DNA of 64,000 bases from Brienomyrus brachyistius (GCF_023856365.1 NC_064551.1:3180501-3244500), one strand, 5' to 3'; positions 1-11,540 are shown, counted from the first letter of the stretch. Notes: generated from the letters alone by a model not told the origin. Numbers and translations are program-made.

Positions 1-1461
1 ATATCCATGTGGCAGGCCCGTTTCAAACACCTTGCATTCATGTACTGGGCTTTTACTCTACTGTTTTCACAACTTTGCAAATTCCCTCTAGATTTGATCC
101 ATTACAAATACATTGTACAGCTACAGAAGAAATGTTGGTACTCATTCCGCACGCATGCAGTAATGAGTCTTGGTGTCGGTATTTCCTGTATTCAGCAAGC
201 ACAGAAATTTTAGGTCTGGTAATAGAACTGTGATTGGTTTCCTAATGCAGCATAATGTAATAAGATCCAGACTCGTATTACAGATACGGTTTAATCAGGA
301 AACCCATGCCTTAAGATTACTGATGAAATAAGAAAGTGATGGCACTTCAAAAATAAGGCGACTGACCAGCAAACAGATAATGGAATGGAAAGGCTTGAAA
401 CTGTCTGAGACCGTGTTTTATGCAAATGGATTTTCGACAGCTATTTTAAATGTCTGGAGGCCAAAAGATGACAGGGGTTTATGACAGAAAGACAGAGCGC
501 TGAAAAGATAAGTGCTGGCGATCTGGACAATGGCGGAACAGAGCCGCCTCGCCGAGCTCCACAGACATCGCCGTGACACTGATTAATGATGTCATAATGA
601 CTACACATATTTCACGGGCTGTTTGCTTTGCAGGGCAGAAGGTTCCGGAGAACCCACAAACACAAGACCAGCTAAGAGCCTAACGTGGGAAGCGTTTGCA
701 GCTGGGGAATCACTTTCCATCAAAAGCGTGAGCGACACAAAATAGCACATTCTGTTTTTCGGTGTATCTGACGTAAGGTCTGCAAGCATTATGTACAACA
801 TTTAGCTGCAACCAAAGGACAGTTCCCTGGCCGCTGAACAGCTTTCTATAGTTCAATATGTTCAACCTTTACAGATATATTTCACTTGATGTCTTTCTTT
901 CTCAGCTGTGATGGTAAATGTTGCGCATTTTAAAGTACATAATACAAGAAACCCTAAAATGAAAAGAATTATATTCACTATCATTGTGACATTCCTGCCT
1001 TTTATGGCTTAGAAACATTAAATGCACTTGGAGTTACACAATAACAGGAGCATGTAATCGTGTAAAACTGTGCAAAGATAGCACTCTGAAGAGTCACAAG
1101 AATCCCACAATTCGTGAGACTCTAAGGTTATTCTCTGTAAATTCTCAGTAATGTCACTATATTTTACTGTACACAACGGTACTGTAGGCTACATGGCTAT
1201 ATTTCTGGGGGGGGGGGGGGGAATTGCTACAAAAAGTAACAAATGATCCCTTGTCAAGAAAAAGAAAATATGATTTAAAATAACCCTTGCAACCCTGCCC
1301 AAGATAAGCAGTGGGAAAATGGATGGATTTGAAAGAAAATAGATGGATTTGAAAGAAAAAATGTAATTAATAAGAAACAATTATTTCTCACCCAGTATTT
1401 AGTAGACAAGATCATTTCTTTGTAAGTAAAGTGCATGATCCAAAACCAGGTTAAAACAAAA
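1..1461. other. Gene-free stretch
   Basis: I see no coding region, RNA gene or recognisable transposon here. The only simple-sequence feature is a 15-base poly-G run at 1207-1221. Open frames are short and lack recognisable protein character. Confidence 0.5.
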
Positions 1462-1625
1462 CTCAAATAGACACCATAGGAACCTCAAGAGATCTGTGTC
1501 TTCATCCCGAACCATGACCTGGTGGAACATAGCTTCCACATCTGCCATCACAGCCACAGCCTCTTGTCAGAACCTCATGAGGACCCCCATTAACGAACTT
1601 AAGTCAAGACCTTGCAAGAGTTGTT
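1462..1625 (-). pseudogene. BEL/Pao reverse transcriptase fragment
   Basis: The minus-strand translation contains VMADVEAMFHQV followed by VRDEDTDLLRFLW, which is the RT domain A region of BEL/Pao elements. It carries an in-frame stop a few codons before the motif. The downstream catalytic YxDD part is not present in the window. It is a truncated remnant without function. Confidence 0.75.
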
Positions 1626-1628
1626 GAT

Positions 1629-2480
1629 TTAATGAGGTTCCTTAGTAGCTCGCCGTGCAATCAAAAACCACACGTACTTTCTGCTTGACAGGATGTCGGA
1701 CCCCGTGGAGAGGCACATCCTTCCATTCGGTGGCGCAAGCTGGCTCTTGTCAAGCTTCACCGCATAACTCTTTTGAAGACCGTCATCCATGAATGCAGCG
1801 TATTGCGTCCTAAGCTTGACATCTCTCATGAACCTTTTCCGTAAATTCAGTCCACGTTGTTCAGCGACAGATCTATTGTTCAGCAGACGCAATGATTTGT
1901 TTTTTACCAGAAGGCAAATACTGCAATGACCATTGGAAAGTCTAGATGAGTATGACACCATGGCCATGAAGATGTGGTCATCCTTCGACATTTCAAATTG
2001 TTTGACATATTCTCCATCAGGGAAATCTTGCTTAAACTGCAGCTGCCAGAGGTCTTCTAGCTGTGCTTCAGAAATTTGAGTCCCTGCTGCTTCAGTTTGC
2101 TTCCTTATTGCTGTGCTACATCCACCTCGGAGATGACCGTTCAAAGCCCAGCCCAAAAATATATTGACGGCATATGGCCCGTTACCCATGCTGCTGACAA
2201 TCTGAAGCAGTTCCATAGACTTGGGTACATTTGCTCCTATGAGCAACTCAATCTTATACTCAGTGGTGGGAAGATGCACTTCCTTCAGGTGAGGCCAGAC
2301 ATCAACATCCCTTTGACTATCTTCAGTAACTGGAATTTCTTTCTGTGAGTACACCTCTGGAAGCTCAATAAACTGATTGCCATTCAGACTACTGATTTCC
2401 AGCCCAGTAACTACTCGGCTGTGGACCACCGATTCCCTTTCCATTGTTCTTAACAGAACGGTTGTGCTCCATCCACTCAC
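1629..2480 (-). pseudogene. BEL/Pao Pol: aspartic protease and connector region
   Basis: This is an open frame of 283 codons. Recognisable segments are VVTGLEISSL (protease region), then IELPEVYSQ..IPV, IELLIGANVPKSMELLQ and GPYAVNIFLGWALNG, which are hallmark stretches of the peptidase region of BEL/Pao Pol. The linker that precedes RT follows (QDFPDGEYVKQFEMSKDDHIF, then LNLRKRFMRDVKLRTQYAAF). The frame is lost after about residue 250, just before RT begins, so the product would be truncated. The ATG is simply the first in the open frame; in the live element this was internal to a polyprotein. Confidence 0.75.
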
Positions 2481-2491
2481 ATTCAGTTAAG

Positions 2492-2779
2492 TTATACTGG
2501 AACAATCGAAAGCGCACAATCTTCCTTACTGGCCCCAGTGACACCAAAACTTAACGTTTGCGCAAAAGCACTTGAGACTGATTGCACTTCACAAGTTTCC
2601 TTTGTCGTTGTCTCGTCTGTATCTTGTGCTGAGCTGCCCTTGATCTTTATATATAGTAGCGTGGGATGCGACCGAAAACACTCTTGACATTGTGCTCTCT
2701 CTCTGCTGCTCATGTGTCCATGTTTTAAACATCCGAAACATAAACCTTTGGTTCTCAAGAAATCAATCTTTTCTACCAA
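2492..2779 (-). pseudogene. BEL/Pao Gag zinc-knuckle segment
   Basis: A 95-codon open frame contains KGLCFGCLKHGHMS followed by CQECFRSHPTLLY, the CxxC..H..C cysteine-rich region found at the Gag C-terminus of BEL/Pao elements. The third cysteine context is altered (RERAQCQECF), in keeping with decay. It lies immediately upstream, in element direction, of the protease segment but in a separate frame. Confidence 0.7.
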
Positions 2780-2827
2780 GTGCGATTAGAGAACTTCGAT
2801 GTTACGCCACGATGACCGGCGTAAAGG

Positions 2828-3148
2828 TCAGAATATAGCTAAATCCCGCCACACTCCTGTCGATTTGGTTAATTTTAATTTCTGCAAAACCTCCATTTTT
2901 GCATCTGCCTCAGCAATTGCAGTCTGAAGCTCATGCGTGTGTTTTCTGGCCTTTATGCCAGCTTCTCTCCTCATTTGTTTGGCTAGCCATTCCATTTCTT
3001 CCCTTTCAGTAGTTATTTTTTTCTCTAGAGCTGCAGCCTTCTCCACAGCTGCTTTCATATTAGCTGGTGAAGCTGCAGACGTCATGCTTTCACACTGGGA
3101 AGCCTGCCTGCTAGAACACTTAGTAGTTGACTTTAATGTCGTAGACAC
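2828..3148 (-). pseudogene. BEL/Pao Gag coiled-coil segment
   Basis: A 106-codon open frame is rich in Ala, Lys, Glu and Arg with heptad-like character (AAVEKAAALEKKITTEREEM). This resembles the coiled-coil region near the Gag N-terminus of BEL/Pao elements. Position and orientation fit the neighbouring zinc-knuckle and protease segments. Low-complexity composition makes this the least certain piece of the element. Confidence 0.5.
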
Positions 3149-3190
3149 ACTATCTGCAGGGGTTACTTGTGCATTGCACTCTTCAGCTTG

Positions 3191-5669
3191 TGCAGATTAA
3201 TGTTTTAAAACATTATTCATCCATCCTTCACATCTCCAAAAGAAAATCATCCATCGCATTTACCTTCTAAACGAACCAATTGTTTTGATCATTCAAATAT
3301 TCCTCTTCGGTCATAAACCCTTTCATATCTCAATTTCACTAAATTCCCTTTGTGAAATTTGTCATTTTTCCTTTACAACATCCACGTTAACATCATCCTC
3401 CATTAATCGCTCGAGGTGTTTTACAATACTAGTTACCTGCCCTAGCTTAGCTTCTGGTATGCACATGTATGCACACGTTTTCCTCCCGGACCTTTTCTGT
3501 CATTTTTACCATCCATTTTTCGCTGTCTGCCTTATCCTATCCATTCAAGCAAAAATACCCCCAGCTACTTATAGCAAGGAATCACAAAGCACAAAGAGAG
3601 AAAAACTTGACGCAGACAGTGCTTTCCACCTCTATATTCACCTAATATTGTCCGTTGAGCTTTGATTCTTAAATCCAGTTACAGCAGGCGCTGCCATTGC
3701 ACGCTAACTTGTATGCTATTCTACGCTAGCAAGGAAAAATACGATTCAGAATTTGCAGCCTTTGGGGTTTGCCCGCCGAAACTTCCTTCAGTGTTCCATG
3801 AAAACCAGGTCTTTTACTAAAGAATGTAGTGTCAAAATTCAAAAATGGAGGTTCAAAAAAGGTTCACGCTTTGCTCTCTCCCATCCAAAAACGTAAAACA
3901 AAAGAAAAGAAGAAGCGGCGACAAAAGAAATACGCATAGCCATTCGCTTAACTTAAAACTATTTACTAAATCGAGTAACATTACAATATACAAATGTTTT
4001 CCGTATAGCAAAAGATTTCAAATACTTCGTAAATCAAAAAAGAGAAGCAGAGTTCCTTCCAAAATCAAAAGAGAGAGAGAGGTCAAAATAACTTGCGAGT
4101 CCGTCCTTCGCTTATTACTTAATGACCTCTACTCCCACGCCACGCTCTTAAAGGTACAAACCTTAATTTAACAATCTGATATATTATTGTTAATAATGAT
4201 CACAAAATAATCTCCATCAGCAACATAACACCATTATACTTTAAATCCATAAACCCAAATCAATATCCAACTGAAATGATCACAAATATGGTTTTAGGCT
4301 CCTACAAGTTAGTTTTGTGTTTTCACAATGCAGTGTCAAAGTATGTCTGTCAGTCATTAATGTATATAATCTGAGATCCCCTGTGCAGAAATAAACACTT
4401 AAAGCTGCAATTTGCACAACCATGGCACCAATATGTATCCATGATTGTTTGTTTTATTACGCTAAAGCTTATTTTTTTTTATCAGTTGTGATTTACTATA
4501 TAACTTGGAATTCTGGAATAGATTAATATTTTATGTTAACAAAGTCTGGATTTCATCATTTGAAACACGATACAGCTTTAAAAACATATTAATATTTCAC
4601 TGGAGCACTGAAAGTAGTTTCTGAAAAACAATATACCCAATTTCATTTGAACAGTCATTAACCGAAGCATTCAGTCTAGGTCCTCTTAGTGACTAAATAG
4701 TGAATGCAAATGTGATTCAGTCATGCATCTGGAAGGTCTTTTAATCATGTGAAAACAGCTGACATTGAACTGTTTTCTTATTTATATAATGGGGGGGGGG
4801 GGAACTAAAGTAGTCAAGGCACCAGCATAGACACGGGGGGGGGGGGGGGGGGGGGGGAATGAGACCCACTATTTGAAAAAACTATTTCTAGCAATAATAG
4901 TCTGTGTACATGAGTATAATTAAAGATAGTGATGATAATGGCAATGAAAACAATGTTGAATTTTTATAAATAAAAATGAGAAAGTTGCTTTTTGATATTC
5001 ACATAGTTTAACGCTAATATATTTCCGTCTAATTTATAAAGTTCAATCACCAGTGACAAGCTCCTGTGAGCAGGATGCCTACCCTTACTGAAATAAATAA
5101 ACAGTCTTCAGTATAATAGTAGTGTAGTGTAATACTCCTCCATATAATGTAAATCCCACAAGCCTTTTAGAAAATAGGATAATGACCTACAACTGGATGG
5201 CTTGTTACATTATATCCAAACTGAAGATGTATTCTGGTGAAATGCCAGGTGCCTAGTAACAGCACAAACAAAATTAGAATGCAACAATGACTGCTGCAAT
5301 AGATTTCCCGCCAAAATTAAATATTGCTCATAATCTCAGCCCAATGTGATATTTAATGACCTCAGTTTTATTTCTCATCGCCGGCCGTTTTTCATCTTGA
5401 TTCGGAGCACGAGGCCAGAGGAACAATGGCATGCAGTGGCGATGTTATATATCATAGGTTATCAAACATGTGGTTTAAGTGAGCCTCATTATATTGTACC
5501 AGTGATCCATACCAGTGATCCACAGTGATCCCATATGTATTATTAAGAATTTTATTAAATTTTGTGGGTTATATATATATATATACATAAAAATATAAAA
5601 AGATGATTTGTTTTCTATATAAACCTGATATGCTCAGGATCAGGTTTATAAAGAAATGGATACAGACAC
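3191..5669. other. Gene-free AT-rich stretch with poly-G runs
   Basis: No gene is recognisable. The part up to about 4180 may include the 5' end or LTR of the BEL/Pao copy, but no matching second LTR is visible. Poly-G runs occur at 4791-4802 (12) and 4835-4857 (23), and a (TA)n tract at 5571-5584. Confidence 0.45.
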
Positions 5670-5959
5670 TGTCACGATCACTGGCTAAAGTTGGTGAAGC
5701 GCACAGGCTGGCAAGCGGGCAAGAAGCAGGCAGGCAGGCGGATTACGGGGAAAACGGGGGTTTATTAAAGGTACGGGCAGGGCAGGACGGAACACTAGCA
5801 CTGACTCGAACAAACATCAATGATGGACAAAGAACTAAGGGAAGACACGGACTGAAATAGGCAAGACAACAGGGTACAGCTGGGTACAAATCAGGGAAGC
5901 ACACGTGGATAATCAGGGGGGCGTGGCACACACAAGGATCAGATGAGCCGGGCATCACA
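5670..5959 (-). repeat. 3' LTR of copy 1
   Basis: This 290-bp terminal repeat retains the presumed transcript start region, GTCCATCATT (minus strand of 5819-5828). It differs from the partner LTR at 7749-8007 by many substitutions at its outer end, a 10-bp difference at the transcript start and a roughly 22-bp difference near 5908. Confidence 0.85.
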
Positions 5960-5999
5960 GAACCCCCCCCCCCACAAAGGCACGCTCTCCGGGCGCGCC

Positions 6000-6960
6000 T
6001 CAGGGGAGGCGACAAACTAGACGAGGGATACGGGACCTGGAAAAGAAGAACAAAACCATTAACGAAGTACAGGGAACAAAACAGAAAGACAAAACTAGCA
6101 CATGGGAAGAAACCAGGACAGGACCTGACATAGGACAGGGAAGGCAGACAAACAGATGAGGAACGGGGACATGGAGGGAACAGGCGGGACGAAAGGGCCA
6201 GGAGTGAACGGAGGGAACACTGGGGGACGAGGAGCCGAGACGGGAGGAACAAAGGGACGAGGAGTAAACAATGGAGTGACAAAGACAGGAGACCAGGGAG
6301 AGAAGGAGAGGGAATAAAGGGGAGCCCGAGGGAGCCCCAGCGGGAGACGGGCAGCGGCCGGAGGGGCCGCAGGTGGCCGGGAGGCCGGAGCAGGAGGGGA
6401 CCTTGGAGGGCCTGAGGAGGCAGAGCAAGGGACAGATGGAGGGGCTGAGGAGAGAGTCAGAAGGAGCACGAGGAAAGGGGACGAAGGAGCTGAAGGGGAC
6501 ACCGCCAAAAGTAAGGAGAGAGGAGGAGCCGCAGCAGGCGACTGCAAGGCTGAAGCTGGCCAAGGCGACATTCCGTGACGCGCTGGAGTTGGGGGAACCA
6601 CAGGCGGCCAAGGAGCCGTAGCAGGGGAGCCCGTAGGGGACCGACGAGGAGTCGGAGGCGGGAGTGAGGCAGGGCGATGAGGCTTCGGAGGGGGACCCAT
6701 AGGCGACAGCCGACCCGGAGGCCCAGGACCCACAGGCGCTTTCCGAGCCCCAGCACAGGCGAGGGAGAGCGAGCCAGGGGGCAGGGCGGGAGGGACCCCA
6801 GCCCTGCGACTATATCCTCTGCCCTTCTTCGACACAGACATTAAGACCCTTAGCCAGGGTCGAGCTCGCCGGGGGCGAGGGCGGAGGAGTCACAAGGGGT
6901 TCCCAGAGGGGTCCTATTCAAGCTCCTCCACCTCCAAAGAGGGAGGAGCGATGGGTAGAC
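6000..6960 (-). pseudogene. Proline-rich C-terminal region of Gag-like protein, copy 1
   Basis: The minus strand encodes a Pro/Ser/Ala-rich sequence with RAGVPPALPPGS and LPLGLPRAPLYS, closely matching the corresponding region of the copy at 34,194-38,187. The family motif EVEELE-W-DPSG is present, but its Trp codon has become a stop at 6914-6916. The region is shared by all three copies in the window. No enzymatic motif is visible. Low-complexity composition means coding status is inferred from conservation between copies. Confidence 0.5.
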
Positions 6961-7050
6961 TGTCCGGGACCTCCTCGAGGACTGGGGCAGAAGGGACAGG
7001 AGCTGGAGGGACTGGAGTGGGGCCGGGAACAGGAGTTACAGGGGTTATAG

Positions 7051-7746
7051 TCACAAGTGCGGATGGGGCCGCAGGCGGAGGCAGAGGAGCCTCAGACGTA
7101 GTTGCAGCGGAGGTGGAGGGAGCACCTCGGGCGCAGGAGCTGTAGGCAGAGGCGGCTGCTCGGGCGCAGGAGCTGCAGGCCCCTTGTTGGCCAGCCGTGC
7201 TGGCCGGTAAGAATATCGCTCGAGGGGCGGCGGTAGCTCTGCCGCGACCCGGCGTGTTCCCCAGATGGGGGAAGCTGCCTGCAAAGGCAGCCTAGCAGCG
7301 TTGGTGACGTCAGGATCGGCCGGGGAGTCCTCCTGTTCCGCAGCTGGGAGGGAAGCGGGGACGAGCGCGCACGCCCCCAGAACGATCGTTGGGGCGATCG
7401 CTTGCTTCTTCCTCCTCATCCGGTGTCAAGCCACTGTTGCCGTGGGAGACTGTGCCAAGTCCAGCAGGGCGGATGGCGGGAGGACAGTCCCAGGCACGTG
7501 CTGCGCGACCCACCGCTCCGTCCGGAGCTCGGCCAGCCGCTGGAAGTTCTCGCGTACCTCCTCTGCGATGTGCACGTTCTCCTCCAAGGAGAGCTGGTCC
7601 AGGACATCCAAGCTCCGGCTCAGGAGATCCAACGCCATGGGATCTTCCCGGATGCCGGGCCAGGCTATCCAAAATAGCACCTGATCCACGAGACCGAGGT
7701 AATCCTCCTCGGTCACGGAAGATGCTTTCTTTCGAAGGTCCGTCAT
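7051..7746 (-). pseudogene. Gag-like protein N-terminal half, copy 1, with in-frame stop
   Basis: The frame begins at ATG 7746-7744, two bases inside the 5' LTR boundary, with MTDLRKKASSV. It runs about 106 codons of ordinary, helix-rich composition (DQLSLEENVHIAEEVRENFQ) to a TGA at 7428-7426. It then continues in the same frame with MRRKKQAIAPTIVLGACAL and ELPPPLERYSYRPARLANKG. LGACAL, ELPPPLER and ANKG are shared with the copy at 34,194-38,187, which lacks most of the segment before the TGA. I read the TGA as a disabling mutation, although a stop between two in-frame Gag parts is also seen in readthrough systems. The frame is also open upstream into the LTR from an ATG at 7893. No known Gag domain is recognised with confidence. 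Confidence 0.6.
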
Positions 7747-7747
7747 T
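7738..7747 (-). other. Putative self-primer binding site, copy 1
   Basis: Directly inside the 5' LTR the minus strand reads AATGACGGAC. It is complementary at 9 of 10 positions to GTCCATCATT in the left LTR (5819-5828). No tRNA 3'-end complement (TGG...) is present at this place. See the matching site in the copy at 34,482-34,491. Confidence 0.6.
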
Positions 7748-7748
7748 C

Positions 7749-8007
7749 TGTCACAATCGCAGGGTAATGCGAGGTAACGCACACGGGCTGGCAAGCAGGC
7801 AAGAAGCAGGCAGGCAGGCGGAATACGGGGAAAATGGGGGTTTATTAAAGGTACGGGCAGGGCAGGACAGAACACTAGCACTGACGCGAACAAACATCAA
7901 AGAACTAAGGCAAGACATGGACTGAAATAGGCAAGACAACAGGGTACAGCTGGGTACAAATCAGGGGGGCGTGGCACACACGAGGATCGGACGAGCCGGG
8001 CATCACA
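7749..8007 (-). repeat. 5' LTR of copy 1
   Basis: This 259-bp terminal repeat lacks about 10 bp that in the partner LTR contain the presumed transcript start and self-primer. It also lacks about 22 bp next to a short AATCAGGG microhomology. It would therefore not support normal transcription-coupled self-priming. Confidence 0.85.
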
Positions 8008-8240
8008 GACACACATACACGGACACACACAGACAGACACGGACATACAGACACGCACACACATACATGGACACACACATAGACACACATACGCATGCGC
8101 ACACAGAAACTCAGGTTTGTAATTATATCTTTGTGGGGACCTGAAAAACAATCCCAGCATCAAAATAACAGGTTTTTATCACATTGTGGGGGACAATTGG
8201 TCCCCACAATGTCATATAAACCTAATCCACACACACACAT
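8008..8240. repeat. CA-rich tract plus GTGGGGAC-type dispersed repeat
   Basis: An imperfect (CA)n tract (8008-8110) is followed by a repeat containing TTGTGGGGACCTG and ATTGGTCCCCACAATG, then another (CA)n. A related copy lies at 44,994-45,110, also next to (CA)n. The paired GTGGGGAC/GTCCCCAC parts can fold back. Confidence 0.6.
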
Positions 8241-8741
8241 AGTGTATGTGCATGTGTATATATTTTTTTTTATCCATTTCTTTGAGCCTATCAGGCTTAC
8301 ATACAGATATAAAAATAGAGATATAAAAATTAGCAGCTGAATGGGAGCATTTGCCAAACTGCGATAGCTGAGTTTGGTGTATCTGTGATGATGCAGGTGT
8401 GCAATGAAGGGGAAACTCCACACTGGCCGACGCGGGTCTGTCAGTCGCCGGGCTCTGTCTGTGTTTGCTTGGCCCCCACGTGCCGAGAGATGGTCAAGGA
8501 TACAGCACTGAATTCCACGGGGCCACGAAAACCAGACAGAGGTGTCTTGTCAAATTACCCAAGCTTTTGAAATGAAGGCTTGGAGTACAGAGTATGAACA
8601 CCTTTGAAATGTAAAATACATTTTTTTTTCTCTCTGTGGTTGACACTAACAGCGTAAGTTTGAATGTTGCCCTGCAGATAACCTGAGACTAATTGGATCC
8701 ATAAAGACTTTTTCAGATAAAACAGCATTTTTGGGGGGGTG

Positions 8742-8776
<35 letters not shown>

Positions 8777-10005
8777 CTCAGCTGATATCCATGCACGGGT
8801 ATTTCACAATGGGAGCCGTGGTCCTATTACATGTTGTGTTACAGCATCCACCCACTGTCAAAGCCCCCAGCCCCCGCCACACTTGCTCCCCCTCCCCAGG
8901 TTTGGACAAGGTGATACCCGGACCACAGGGATCTTCCTGTCAGCCTGAGAACAGATAAGCGGCTTCTCCAGTCCCCCACTGTGAGCCGTCCAATCCCCGC
9001 GCGTGTTTGTCTAGTAGTTCTGCTGCATGATAGATAGGTAGCTCTCAAGAAAAAGGGCAGAAAGCGCTCCCCCCGCCTGCAAATGCGGGCTTTGCTAAAC
9101 CTGAGACATCCACCCCTGTAGACTACAGCAACACCCGTGAAAAGAGTGCTGGAATGTTTTCAATGACATACCTGACAGTTTAGGTGAAGTTTACGCATTC
9201 CAGACTTCGTGACATTCATAACAAACACACATTTTTTCATTCATGGAAGGATTTTTTTTTTTTTGGGTGGGGGGTGTCCAAGAATTTTCGGTATTATAAA
9301 CATGTCCTGCTGAGCTCCCCCTGCCCAGTGGCTTAAAACGTATCTGACTGCTAACTACATCGCGTCTGTTTTACAAGAAAAGTAGCGAAATATTAAAACT
9401 AGTGTAAATAACTGTAACATCACAGAATGCAACCAGAGGAGTTTCTTCAGATTTTTTTCGCTGGTTCCTTTGCATCCCCTAATAAAATGAGCTTAGGTGA
9501 TCGCCTTTGTTGCCTATAGGGCAGGCTGGCCCTGGAAATTAGTGCACATTTATTAGTGCATAATTACTTAAATTTAGCATCAGGGTGGTTAGATGTTCAT
9601 TGTCGTTCGCCATCGAGCGCAAATTGTTCTGTGATTGCATACTAAAAAAGTCTAATTATAAGAATTCTAACTGTAAAACTTGATCCCTAACAATGCTGCA
9701 AAGAAAATGCCTGCATTTGCTTCAAAGTGACCACGCCCCCCCCAGGCGAAACCACGTCCAAATTGTAGCATTATGAACTACATGCATTCTCCTGACTGAT
9801 AACAGGTGAAGTGGGTAAGTTTGATAGATTGTCATAGCAGAATGAGTGTGCACCAACATGCCCATAAAATTAGAGGCTAACACGTTAGCAGAGATGCCCC
9901 TAGCAAGCCTTAGCATGCCTTTAGCCTTGCAGTAAGCAATGACTGATGTGATTTATGGAAGGAAGTGATGCAGGAACTCATCATCATCATCGTCGTCATT
10001 ATTAT
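8241..10005. other. Gene-free stretch
   Basis: No gene is recognised. An (ATT)n microsatellite sits at 8743-8774, and short poly-T and poly-G stretches occur near 9240-9275. Confidence 0.5.
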
Positions 10006-10249
10006 CAGGGCTGCCAGCTCTCACGCATCCAGCGTGACACTCACGCTTTCAGACACGCAATATTACGGCAAATCTGTGTTATTCCATTATAAACCTAAAA
10101 TTAGCTACATCGACGGCGTTGGGGCAGTTTGCAAACCCTACAGGCTATTTACTAGGTAATATAACTGCGGCATACACGTAAATGCGTGTGCAGACTCGTC
10201 TCAAATTGAAAATCTCACTCCAGCCAACTGACCGAAATCGGCAACCTTG
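10006..10249 (-). mobile_element. MITE-like repeat, family A
   Basis: The copy has short inverted ends (CAGGGCTGCC and the complement of GGCAACCTTG) and sits in an ATT microsatellite. A related copy lies in the opposite orientation at 63,262-63,465 in UFL1 intron 1. They share CAGGGTTGCC, TGGTCAG and GGTTTATAATGGAATAA in the same order. A half copy is at 10,638-10,700. No coding capacity is visible. Confidence 0.65.
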
Positions 10250-10637
10250 TATTATTATTATAACCACTACAGCAACGACTGCTGCTACGGAAACACTGAT
10301 AAGGTGCTGCTGTTGATGAGCACTATCGCCTCTCAGAGCAAATGTGGGGTTTTTATGGTTATGTAGCAGCTTCAGGTCACAGAAAACTCGGAATATATAT
10401 ATTAAAAAATTATTAATTAAAATGAAAAAATCGGCCACAAAACCACGAACCATTTTTATTCACAAACAGTGAAGCAAATTAATAATGCTTAATAGGCTCT
10501 GCCAGCCGTTCCTGCGAGTATGAATATTTCTATTAGGAAGTAAAGGAGATTTTAAGAAGGAAGGATCCTTTTTTGAAAGAGATGGTGAATCTTTTGTTTC
10601 ATCTTTCTCTTCTTAACCATGATAGTTTGGACGATGT

Positions 10638-10700
10638 CAGGGTTTCCAACTCTCACACGTCTGGGGCAATACTCAGGCATTCAGACTCTCAGGCCCAGAG
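10638..10700 (-). repeat. Partial copy of MITE family A
   Basis: The sequence CAGGGTTTCCAACTCTCACA and the following CAGACTCTC match the corresponding end of the repeat at 10,006. The other half is missing. Confidence 0.45.
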
Positions 10701-11240
10701 GTATGAAGCAACAGTGGTAACCATTGTACCATCACGCTGCTCTGATTTTTATAGTTGTTATGAATAATAATAATAGCCCTATATAATGCATATTAATTTT
10801 ATATAACATTCTTTACTTAGGAATTCTTTAATTCCATATTCATCTAATTATTATTAATACTTTTGTTTTTAATTTGCTTTTCATTTTATCTGTTCTCATT
10901 TGCAAGTGTCTTTGTTGGAATATATATGTATGCGATCGCGGGTTTATTAAATGGTTTTATTCAAATGATTTTTCTTGGTATTTCCGAGTTTTTGCTCTGT
11001 TTCCTTTATTTCCTGCAGTTTGCTGTATTGCATAAATTTAAAGGCTAAATATATTTAAGGCTTAACCCAACGTCCAGTGTTACTTAACCACAAATGAGCC
11101 ATCACAAGCATGGTGGACTTAAACGAGAGCTATAGCACCGACAAAACAAATAACACAAATATTACATATTTGGTGTTAAAAAAATGAATTGTCTGTTTTT
11201 GCTATTCCTCACTTTCCACCTCCTAGCTGAGCTGGACCTG
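10701..11240. other. Gene-free AT-rich stretch
   Basis: No gene or recognisable repeat is seen apart from short AAT runs. Confidence 0.45.
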
Positions 11241-11540
11241 GCGTCTCGCAGTGCCTCTCGCGCAGGCGTCTCGCAGTGCCTCTCGCGCAGGCGTCTCGCA
11301 GTGCCTCTCGGGCAGGCGTCTCGCAGTGCCTCTCGCGCAGGCGTCTCGCAGTGCCTCTCGCGCAGTCGTCTCGCAGTGCCTCTCGGGCAGGCGTCTCGCA
11401 GTGCCTCTCGCGCAGGCGTCTCGCAGTGCCTCTCGGGCAGGCGTCTCGCAGTGCCTCTCGGGCAGGCGTCTCGCAGTGCCTCTCGCGCAGGCGTCTCGCA
11501 GTGCCTCTCGCGCAGGCGTCTCGCAGTGCCTCTCGCGCAG
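11241..11540. repeat. Minisatellite, 12 copies of a 25-bp unit
   Basis: There are twelve head-to-tail units of exactly 25 bp, beginning GCGTCTCGCAGTGCC and ending CGCAG or GGCAG. Variation is almost confined to one C/G site: units 3, 6, 8 and 9 carry G, and unit 6 also starts with T. Because 25 is not a multiple of three and no unit contains a stop on either strand, long frames appear in several frames. They are not genes. Confidence 0.95.

Larger units (their letters stand above)
1462..3190 (-). mobile_element. Decayed BEL/Pao LTR retrotransposon, gag to RT fragment
   Basis: Reading the minus strand from 3190 towards 1462, the order is a charged coiled-coil Gag segment, a cysteine-rich zinc-knuckle-like segment, the protease/connector part of Pol, and the start of the reverse transcriptase. 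This is the gag-PR-RT order of BEL/Pao elements. The RT piece (1462-1625) contains the ADVEAMFHQV motif typical of BEL RTs. The frames are separated by stops and shifts, and RT is cut off in its fingers/palm region, so the copy is dead. LTR ends are not clear; AT-rich sequence at about 3690-4180 could contain the 5' LTR. The family call rests on motif recognition without a database search. Confidence 0.8.
5670..8007 (-). mobile_element. Complete non-autonomous LTR retrotransposon, copy 1
   Basis: The element is bounded by two direct repeats starting TGTCAC and ending ATCACA on the plus strand (TGTGAT...GTGACA in element direction). It is flanked on both sides by the perfect 5-bp duplication GACAC (5665-5669 and 8008-8012). 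Internal sequence read on the minus strand encodes a Gag-like protein beginning MTDLRKK, then a proline-rich and pyrimidine-rich tail. No protease, RT, RNase H or integrase is visible. A C-run at 5963-5973 is the G-rich polypurine tract next to the 3' LTR in element direction. The two LTRs have clearly diverged, so this copy is older than the one at 34,194-38,187. Confidence 0.88.

Noticed and set aside
11241..11540. CRISPR-like array
   Set aside because: The units are contiguous without spacers, and the genome is vertebrate.
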